Assembly: GCA_000310025.1 (NCBI GenBank)
Contig: FN649733.1
Span: forward strand, 845,019-856,236
From: Ectocarpus siliculosus
Lineage: Eukaryota; Sar; Phaeophyceae; Ectocarpales; Ectocarpaceae
Length of the DNA stretch: 11,218 nt
Direction: 5' to 3'
The notes beneath the pieces are model-generated. The model did no database searches. It was given only the letters and a program-made list of their open reading frames with translations, and was not told the DNA's origin. Numbering within the stretch: the stretch's first letter is position 1; each line of letters opens with the position of its first letter. Shown piece after piece: positions 7,001 through 11,218 of the stretch. The translations under genes were made by a program, and so were the position numbers.

Positions 7001-8040
7001 TCTCTACACAACATGATATCACGTCCCCGAAACTGAAATAGAAAATCGGCAAATCAATTGAACACCCACACACAAATTGTGAAGTCGCCGTAAACAAAAT
7101 CAGTCTCGGCACCCCAGCTAGTCATCAACGGTCTCCTACCTTCCGAAACGCGATCGCGGCAGAATCGAGTACAGTAGGGGATGCGAGCTCCAGCCAGAGC
7201 GATTCCCCTTCGCCCTTGGCCACCCACTTCGATCTGATGTTGTAATCGATCACCCGAACTCCATTCTCCGACTTCAGGCCCGAACCGGCGACAACGGTCA
7301 CTGCAGCAGGGTTTTCACACCCTCCTACACGCCGATACGACCAGTTTCATCCCAACAGTTGGATATGTTCATAAGTTTGTGTACATACTGTATGTAGCCA
7401 GGTAGTTGGTGTAACGTTTTTTTTGCTGCTGGTGTGTAACCTACATCTGCTATACTGTAGACTACATAGTAGTCTTCATGTCTTGTAGTATTGTCCATGC
7501 ATCGCAGCCAAGGATTCATCTATTAACATGTAGTGTGCTACAGCACTACATCACCTGGTAGAGCGAAGCAGTTTCCATGAGTCAAGCCCCGATGCAAGGA
7601 TGGCATGTGTGCGAGGCAGGTAGTGAATAAAACAAGTCACATGACCAAGGCTAAACATCGCCGAGCACGTTGGCGTTGCACTGGAAAAACGATGGGTACT
7701 ACAGACATAGACATGTAGGTTACCTACCTACACGTGACGTGTTGTGTACTTAGAAAACAGGCAATCAAGTTATATCATAAAAAGTGTTCATGTTTATAAC
7801 CGCGCCTCATTCGCGAGTTAGCCCTGGTGCCCTGTGATCACGCCCCATCATCTGCGTATGCTCCATAGTGAAACCACACAGCATGAATGAGGGCTCGCAA
7901 CTGGCAACACTTGCTTGATTGCTTTCTTCGTTCTCACTTTTGGGCACGACCGCGGCCTTCGTCGACGCAGCCGCGGTAGCAGGCAAGGATAGTAGCCAAC
8001 CCGCGGCGCCGAGTGCCGCTGCCAATGCCGTTCGATACAT
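823..8040 (-). CDS. secreted F5/8 type C (discoidin-like) + thaumatin-like two-domain protein, 12 exons
   Basis: Spliced gene on the minus strand. Exons: 8040-7938, 7300-7140, 6686-6561, 6213-5993, 5784-5602, 5118-4903, 4406-4312, 3857-3728, 3446-3209, 2458-2399, 1593-1374, 1007-823. They total 1938 nt, or 645 residues plus stop, and every junction keeps the frame (intron phases 1,0,0,2,2,2,1,2,0,0,1). Domains: signal peptide about 1-25; F5/8 type C about 36-158; acidic Thr/Glu/Pro linker 159-196; thaumatin-like about 198-590; Ser/Thr/Pro-rich tail. F5/8C domains usually bind glycans, and thaumatin-like proteins are secreted, disulfide-rich and sometimes bind or cut beta-1,3-glucan. A cell-wall or defence role is therefore inferred, not shown. 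The thaumatin part has 23 cysteines against the usual 16. The start is the only in-frame ATG before the signal peptide. Ten introns are GT-AG; intron 3 looks GC-AG. Introns 2, 5, 6, 8, 9 and 11 show no other feature I can support. The last exon is the weakest part of the model. Confidence 0.85.
883..920. repeat. long perfect-core hairpin
   Basis: GGCGCTGCGAG (890-900) and CTCGCAGCGCC (903-913) are exact inverses around a 2-nt centre. The stem extends outward through C889-G914 and, after two weak positions, CCCC/GGGG (883-886 with 917-920). It lies in the tentative last exon or 3' UTR of the gene. Confidence 0.85.
1374..1593 (-). CDS. exon 11: C-terminal thaumatin-like domain
   Basis: Residues 512-584. 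The translation begins DSCCGCPPW and includes FFKSACPTAYSFPRDDRTS and MFVC. These are the hallmark 'fFk.aCP.AYsyp.DD.tstftC' strands of the thaumatin family. Asp 558/559 supply the last acidic-cleft residue. The acceptor is CACTCGCAG|GAC and the donor TCAT|GTAAGTTG, a near-perfect consensus. An ATTAATAA stretch 45 bases upstream of the acceptor could serve as branch site. Confidence 0.95.
1752..1791 (-). repeat. degraded partial copy of an exon 11 segment, in intron 10
   Basis: On the plus strand CCGTTCTCGATGTC (1756-1769) repeats exactly 1553-1566 of exon 11. GCCGCAAC (1784-1791) repeats 1579-1586, with a diverged spacer two bases longer between them. On the minus strand the copy still reads RDIENGG, as the exon does (WDIENGG). 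An 11-C run interrupts it. It looks like a relic of a local duplication. Confidence 0.5.
2399..2458 (-). CDS. exon 10: 60-nt exon of the thaumatin-like domain
   Basis: Residues 492-511, phase 0 at both ends. A long pyrimidine-rich stretch and GGTTGTAG| precede it, and a strong donor GAG|GTATGTGC follows. The translation is LVRCSGSTYSTQACYLVGAE. Spliced between exons 9 and 11 it gives ...RCSG...QACYLVGAE|DSCCGC, the order expected in thaumatin-like proteins that carry an SCY...CCGC loop. It is easily missed by automatic gene callers. Confidence 0.85.
3209..3446 (-). CDS. exon 9: thaumatin-like cysteine-rich region
   Basis: Residues 413-491. The acceptor is TTCCGTCAG| and the donor ATCAAGCAG|GTGCGG. 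The translation has spaced cysteines (ADCQD, YAFCGIYEE, GVCGKPVGW, TSCGTT) and FPYNC near its end. It lies inside a much longer open frame (3083-3727) whose flanks read as intron. Phases join exon 8 (GC plus C gives Ala 412) and exon 10 (phase 0). Confidence 0.88.
3728..3857 (-). CDS. exon 8: thaumatin-like domain, C.W segment
   Basis: Residues 370-411 by the preferred acceptor GGTCAG|AGCTAG. A second AG six bases on (CTAG|AGG, exon start 3851) gives a product shorter by two residues in the same phase. The translation reads EGCRWKFSPDN, then VVWPANLDGLTRCDED. A 'C.W.f' segment following the CGAPG loop is the order expected in larger algal or fungal thaumatin-like proteins (inference). The donor is GACGC|GTGAGTA. 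Confidence 0.82.
4223..4240. repeat. 18-bp perfect palindrome in intron 7
   Basis: TCCCGGGAATTCCCGGGA is its own reverse complement. It is also read as two tandem TTCCCGGGA units. No function is evident. Confidence 0.8.
4312..4406 (-). CDS. exon 7: thaumatin-like NVPM-type segment
   Basis: Residues 338-368. The splice gives IIDG|SNIPMEIVP, equivalent to the conserved 'vDGyNvPm.i.P' of thaumatin-like proteins, followed by HYCGAPGK. The acceptor is CACTACAG| and the donor GGAG|GTGGTT. The donor is not strong, and a GT three bases later (GGAGGTG|GTTGG) would also keep phase 1. Confidence 0.9.
4903..5118 (-). CDS. exon 6: thaumatin-like core with acidic-cleft residues
   Basis: Residues 266-336. 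Contains WAGNIWASTGC, the family motif usually written G.iWaRtgC, then KAEF (Glu 319) and DFYDVSIIDG (Asp 331 and Asp 336). Glu and the two Asp fit the REDDD acidic cleft, but the Arg is Ser 273 here. The acceptor is CTCTGTAG| and the donor GACGG|GTGGGT. This exon alone would identify the family. Confidence 0.95.
5602..5784 (-). CDS. exon 5: N-terminal thaumatin-like domain
   Basis: Residues 205-264. The splice restores NR|CSFPIRVG, the conserved thaumatin N-terminus with its first cysteine. It continues with GQCFWALPDGPRDLRPGET, matching the family's 'l.pGet....vp' strand. The acceptor TTTCCACAG| is strong, and the donor is ATCAC|GTGAGC. Three cysteines are present. Confidence 0.93.
5993..6213 (-). 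CDS. exon 4: end of F5/8C domain, linker, first strand of thaumatin-like domain
   Basis: Residues 131-203 plus two bases of codon 204. It starts with the closing F5/8C signature VTIVGYGNSKNRWNGYSEVELC (split here: IVGYGNS, then N.WN.YSEVEL). A linker rich in Glu, Thr and Pro follows (for example MPKTETETKTEE). It ends GFNIAN with R completed in exon 5, the first strand of a thaumatin domain (compare 'F.i.NrC'). The acceptor is AACTAACAG| and the donor AACAG|GTGGGT. The second possible acceptor, CAAGAAG|CG, would pair with the alternative exon 3 donor. Confidence 0.9.
6377..6517 (+). mobile_element. LINE-like retroelement 3'-end fragment, copy 1, within intron 3
   Basis: A 5'-truncated fragment antisense to the host gene. 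Its plus-strand frame reads SHLWQCRKERLGIGDRSCGNNAPSS (shown in part) and RVVNGLTAKAC, which I judge to be the C-terminal tail of a non-LTR retroelement polyprotein. It matches the reverse complement of 10103-10244 with about 16 differences in some 140 positions by hand count. Both copies stop at GAGTACG followed by a C run (6509-6517 here). The stop codon of copy 2 (TAA) is TTA in this copy. Confidence 0.7.
6533..6553. repeat. hairpin next to the intron 3 donor
   Basis: CAGGGGCG, a 5-nt loop CTTTC, then CGCCCCTG: an exact 8-bp stem beginning seven bases inside intron 3, directly after the GCAAGT donor. It lies between the donor and the C run that ends the LINE-like fragment. Confidence 0.8.
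6561..6686 (-). CDS. exon 3: middle of F5/8 type C domain
   Basis: Residues 89-130, phase 0 at both ends. The translation GNKRVHKFSIYLVTT, then LVYEGESSGETKHFQIFSF, is the central beta-sandwich of an F5/8C domain. The acceptor is CCTTTAAG|. The donor appears to be the non-canonical AAG|GCAAGT. A GT four bases further on (AAGGCAA|GTCCAG, exon end 6557) could instead join a different acceptor in exon 4 and also keep the frame. Confidence 0.87.
7140..7300 (-). CDS. exon 2: first half of F5/8 type C domain
   Basis: Residues 36-88. The acceptor is CTGCTGCAG| and the donor AAG|GTAGGAG. The translation carries the F5/8C pattern of a Trp in a loop (SKWVAKGEG), then a strand LWLELASP and VLDSAAIAFRK. 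This matches the family layout 'tRWsa.G.g.wl.idLg....i..v.iaf.kG'. The next exon opens with GNKRVHKF, which completes the motif. Confidence 0.87.
7301..7937 (-). other. intron 1, with palindrome-rich fold-back region
   Basis: The 637-bp intron between the signal-peptide exon and the F5/8C domain. It holds no convincing extra exon. From about 7380 to 7735 it is dense in GTAG/CTAC and short inverted repeats (listed separately). Splice ends are GTGAGA and CTGCAG. Confidence 0.6.
7436..7723. repeat. nested inverted repeats (fold-back / MITE-like)
   Basis: GTAACCTACAT (7436-7446) is the exact inverse of ATGTAGGTTAC (7713-7723). Inside it, ATGTCTTGTAGTAT (7479-7492) is nearly inverse to GTACTACAGACAT (about 7686-7698). 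Local perfect hairpins are GACTAC-ATA-GTAGTC, TGTAGTG-8 nt-CACTACA (7529-7550) and GTAGGT-T-ACCTAC (7715-7727). The nesting suggests one fold-back element. No clear target-site duplication was found. Confidence 0.5.
7938..8040 (-). CDS. exon 1: start codon and signal peptide
   Basis: Encodes residues 1-34 plus one base of codon 35. It begins MYRTALAAALGAAGWLL, followed by Pro and an Ala-rich stretch, which is a typical secretory signal: a short basic start, a hydrophobic core, then small residues. Cleavage is likely near residues 23-26. The upstream frame stays open but holds no other in-frame ATG. The donor reads AAAA|GTGAGA. The exon ends in phase 1 and joins exon 2, which opens with TG, making an ATG (Met 35) codon across the junction. 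The 637-bp intron to exon 2 is long, so a missed small exon is possible. Confidence 0.7.
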
Positions 8041-9534
8041 CGCGTGCCGTATGGTGCAGCCGCTGCTACGCCGCCGCTGTGTTGCTAGCTGCAGCGTCGG
8101 AACGGGAATGGTGTGACCAATCTCTGGGGGTATGAACGGATGATGAACGGCAGTGCCCGACGTTACACGCGGCGGGTTTACATGCGGCGCGATTTCAAAT
8201 ACCGTTGTTATGCCGCACGACGCATTGATTACGCATTTACTTCTTTTTATCAGTATTTTGCATGCCGTGCACCTGCTGTGCACACATAATGTACCACGAT
8301 CGGCTCTTGGCAATCAGCCAATACTGCTGTAGCGATGCATTTTTATGTTCCTTTGAAGGAAGAAAAGGTACATAGCAGCGGCGCGGTTTCCTCACGGCGT
8401 ACTCTGTACACCACCCAAACAAGAAGCAAATTATAATATATTCAGCAGGTTCCAAGAAAAACTTGCCAACACGTCCCTTAGACAGGGCTTTTTTATCTCG
8501 AACTGGCAGTCTTCGTGGTGCTAAACACTGCGTTACAGACAGTGCCTATGAAAATAGAACATATTCATTCGCACTTCGCCGAGGGAGGGTTTCTGCCCGG
8601 TGTTTGTTTGTCGTTGATAAGACTTCAAGGCTGACCTTGGGGACTTATTTTGTAAACACGAACAATCTTCGTCATGAAAGACTCGCCAACACCACAGACT
8701 GTTGTGTGGTGGTTGTTCTTCTCTTGTCTTGTTTTTGTCTTCACATTAAAAACCGTTCCGATCTCTGCTCAGTTCCTTCTGCAGTAATATCCACCCGATA
8801 TTACGAACACTCCAGTCCCGCTGACGCGAACGCCGTCCTCCTTGGTCGCAGGTCGCACGCCAACTACCCATACAAAGAAGGAAGGCGATACGAAAAACCT
8901 AAGAGATACAAAAGGACACAGACAAATCAACACAAATCGGCGAAAACATTCCTAACCATAAGGTCTCCAAACAGCCAACACTTTTCGCAAAGCAAGTTTT
9001 AACACCACGCAAATCGAAAGACGGGCCCAGAGAGTAGGCAAGTCCCAAAATCGCAAAGGAACGGAGTAAAGGTCAATGTATACATAGAGTAAAGCCATAA
9101 ACACCCTCAGCCCATGGCTCACTCACGGAAGCTAGCAGACCTTCAATCAGAGGAGCAGCAGCAGTATTCTAAAACAACATGTATACAATACCCTGAAGAA
9201 GCTGATAATCTCGTACTCTGATGAGGCCGGGGAAGGCGCTATACTACCGTTGGTTCTTGTTTTTGGCCTACCAGAAAGGCCAGCCCCACTCCACGCCCTG
9301 GTGGTGTGACCAAAAAAAGGGCTTCGGGTTACGTGTCAAACAAACAAAATCACAAGACCAACAGACCCACGCACCGCAAGCAAAACGGTACCTATGTAGC
9401 AGGGCGCATATTGTCCTACTTTACGCGCCCAATTGTTTTGTCGACTGAAAACTGACAAAAAAAATCGTCCAAAATCGCAAACTCGCAAATGAACCTGTTG
9501 CAATGTCGTGCATACACGAGCAATCCCCTGAGGA
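8041..9534. other. 5' flank of the gene, no gene seen
   Basis: It should contain the promoter and 5' UTR of the minus-strand gene. An AT-rich stretch at about 8430-8443 is TATA-like but 390 bp from the ATG, so it is not called. A 179-codon plus-strand frame (8463-9002) lacks an ATG start and any recognisable motif. Confidence 0.5.
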
Positions 9535-9726
9535 CTATACCGCCTCCTTTCGCCAAACTCTGTCTAATTTTCGGCCCACAACACCACCAAATTGGCTCTC
9601 ACGACAAGCCATCCATCCATCCATCGCAAAGAACTTGAACTCTTTCCCGTCGACCCCGAGGTCTCTCATGGCAGGAGAAATATTTCGGCCGTGTTCTACC
9701 CACGATGTATTATTGTGTACGACATC
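9535..9726 (-). pseudogene. protein-like open frame, possible repeat-derived coding remnant
   Basis: A 63-codon frame on the minus strand between a TGA and a TAG. It reads SWVEHGRNISPAMRDLGVDG, then KEFKFFAMDGWMACRESQFGG, and ends DRVWRKEAV. It has the composition of real protein and sits next to a possible acceptor (GCTGTGAG| at 9727). No family is recognised. Downstream, frames on the same strand to about 9200 stay protein-like but are broken by stops, as in an old repeat. A (CATC)4 microsatellite (9610-9625) encodes part of it. Confidence 0.3.
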
Positions 9727-9739
9727 TCACAGCACAAAA

Positions 9740-10102
9740 ATGTCTCTTGTCTTCCGGAGCGTAGGTGTTAGTATTTTACACCAGGGAGTGCAAGGGAGGG
9801 ATGACAACGAGTCCACGCTCCAGGAAGCCCGATCGCGACTGCTATCTACCCCGCTCAACACCGAGAGGGTTCATCTGGCTATTGTCGTACAGCCCACACT
9901 GCTGTGACAAAGACATAACTCCCCAGAAGACCCAAAACACTGACTGAGTTGGTTTCCTGAGAGAAAGATCATGGGTTCAAAAACCCAAAAGCGAAAAGTG
10001 AAACTCTGGTGGACACCCGTGCGGTGGTCGCGACGTGGTCACTTAACACTTAACACTCTTCCAAACGATCTTGCCCAAAGGCGGCGGTGGATTCATCCAT
10101 CT
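9740..10102. other. no gene seen
   Basis: Short overlapping frames only. A small direct repeat (CACTTAACACTTAACACT, about 10040-10057) is the only structure noted. Confidence 0.5.
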
Positions 10103-10497
10103 GGGGGGGGGCGCGTACTCTTATGTTGTGCACGCCTTAGCGGTTGGACCATTGACCACGCGTTCTCGAGAGGACGGAGCATTGTTCCCACAGGACCAAT
10201 CACCGATGGCCAATCGTTTTTTCGTGCTTTGACAAAGGTGGCTCAAAAATGTCTTCCCTCTAGTCTATCTATCCTATCGATATAACTTTCCGCCTTCTCA
10301 ACCCACTTCCTATGCCCCAGTACAGCTACCGTCTTCTCCTGGCTATTCCATGCCTCAAGCATCTCCCTGTACCTTCCTTCTACTTGTCCCAGCTCAGCCA
10401 TGTACACTTCCCTCTCCTTCGTGTACAACCGGCATTCCGCAACTACACGAGCCCGGTCTTCGCACCCAGAGCCATCTAGGGGGGTAAAGTAATCCAT
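10103..10497 (-). mobile_element. LINE-like retroelement 3'-end fragment, copy 2
   Basis: The minus-strand frame 10497-10243 reads GCEDRARVVAECRLYTKERE and then AWNSQEKTVAVLG. This resembles the C-terminal zinc-knuckle region (C..C......H....C) that follows the reverse transcriptase of non-LTR elements, but the His position is Arg here and the first Cys is missing. A stop near 10243 is followed in another frame by LSHLCQSTKKRLAIGD and SCGNNAPSSRERVVNGPTAKAC, ending at TAA (10123-10121). That indicates one frameshift. The fragment ends in a C run like copy 1. Family assignment rests on my reading, not a search. Confidence 0.65.
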
Positions 10498-10608
10498 CTA
10501 TTGATGGAAGGGACAGGGGAGAAGCGTCACCAACACCATACAACAACAACATAAGCACGACCACGTTCATCGAGCGTCAGTCAAAAACAAGGACCCCCTC
10601 CCCACGCC

Positions 10609-10653
10609 GACACTCTCTTCGTAAAATTTCGACACTCTTCTTCGTAAACTTCT
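10609..10653. repeat. two-unit tandem repeat of about 22 bp
   Basis: GACACTCTCTTCGTAAAATTTC is followed directly by a near copy starting GACACTCTTCTTCGTAAA. It is located between the two possible retroelement remnants. Confidence 0.7.
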
Positions 10654-10665
10654 CGACTCTGCTTG

Positions 10666-10820
10666 TCAAAAATCCAACTTCGCGTCACCCCCAGTACTAC
10701 TCGAGCTCTCCGCACCCTCCCCAACGGCCTCCTCCTGCTGTGGCTCAGGATCCGGGGCTGGGATGCTGTCCACCCCCGACGACGCCAAACGCATGTCCGC
10801 GATATACCGGACGCTTCGCG
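10666..10820 (-). pseudogene. possible upstream retroelement coding remnant
   Basis: A minus-strand frame ending at TGA 10668-10666 reads RYIADMRLASSGVDS, then an acidic Pro/Glu/Gln/Ser-rich tail ending GGDAKLDF. Its balanced residue use looks more protein-like than the surrounding frames. A neighbouring frame just downstream (10664-10581) reads EVYEEECRNFTKR. With copy 2 of the LINE-like fragment lying 3' on the same strand, these could be frameshifted parts of one element. This is inference only. Confidence 0.3.
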
Positions 10821-10947
10821 AAAATAGCCCCCAGAGCCGCCACATCCCAACGAACCGCTGCCAAGGGTTCCGCCCCCGTACCGTCAAAGTTCCCACCAAG
10901 ACCGAACGACCGTTCGGCCCGGGTTGGCTGCTGCCGTGCCTGTCGGC

Positions 10948-10967
10948 GGGGGGAGGGGGGGGGGGGG
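10948..10967 (+). repeat. G-rich run
   Basis: Six G, one A, thirteen G. It could form a G-quadruplex. Homopolymer length is uncertain in any assembly, so frames across it cannot be trusted. Confidence 0.6.
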
Positions 10968-10977
10968 AGCATCGCAA

Positions 10978-11218
10978 TATGAAAGTCTCCCCTTGTGCCT
11001 GTTGTCAGAAAAAACGCTGCGGTGTATGCTCTCGTCTATGGCAGCGGGGAGCGCTAGGAGACGAAACAACGGCAAGCCATGCCGTGTGGGATATATACCT
11101 GAGCCCCCCAACTATAACAGACCTGCATGCACTGCCCACCAGGCGACTGATTAGGAACGCAACAAGGAGGAAACACACGTCTAGAAACGACCGACAAGAT
11201 AGCACGTAGCTGCGTCGA
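10978..11218. other. window end, no gene seen
   Basis: Frames of about 60-75 codons occur on both strands. None has a recognisable domain or matching splice sites. Confidence 0.5.

Noticed and set aside
8428-8443. TATA-like stretch as promoter
   Set aside because: It is 390 bp from the start codon with no supporting signal, and AT-rich matches are common.
8463-9002. 179-codon plus-strand open frame
   Set aside because: It has no ATG start, low-complexity composition and no recognisable motif or splice partners.
10763-11209. 148-codon plus-strand frame
   Set aside because: It crosses the unreliable G run at 10948-10967 and shows no domain.

Overview
The window looks like nuclear DNA of an intron-rich eukaryote, most likely a brown alga or related stramenopile. 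That identification is an inference from the compact exons, introns of roughly 200-800 bp, mixed base composition, G/C homopolymer runs and protein family content. No sequence search was possible. No rRNA, tRNA, CRISPR array or bacterial-style operon was seen.

The main content is one minus-strand gene spanning about 8040 down to 823. I assembled it by hand as 12 exons whose reading phases all join. The predicted product is about 645 residues: a signal peptide (exon 1), a complete F5/8 type C (discoidin / CBM32-like) domain (exons 2-4), an acidic Thr/Glu/Pro linker (exon 4), and a complete, cysteine-rich thaumatin-like domain (end of exon 4 to exon 11 or 12). It is probably a secreted or cell-wall protein in which a sugar-binding module is joined to a thaumatin-like module. 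Notable details are a Ser where the acidic-cleft Arg is usual, a likely GC-AG intron, a 60-nt exon, and an uncertain last exon.

The remaining DNA is mostly non-coding. Two 3'-end fragments of the same LINE-like retroelement lie in opposite orientation, one inside intron 3 (6377-6517, plus) and one at 10103-10497 (minus). Intron 1 holds a palindrome-rich, GTAG/CTAC-rich fold-back region. Intron 10 carries a degraded partial copy of an exon 11 segment. A protein-like minus-strand frame at 9535-9726 and another at 10666-10820 look like repeat or retroelement remains. The flanks 1-822, 8041-9534 and 10978-11218 hold no gene I can support.
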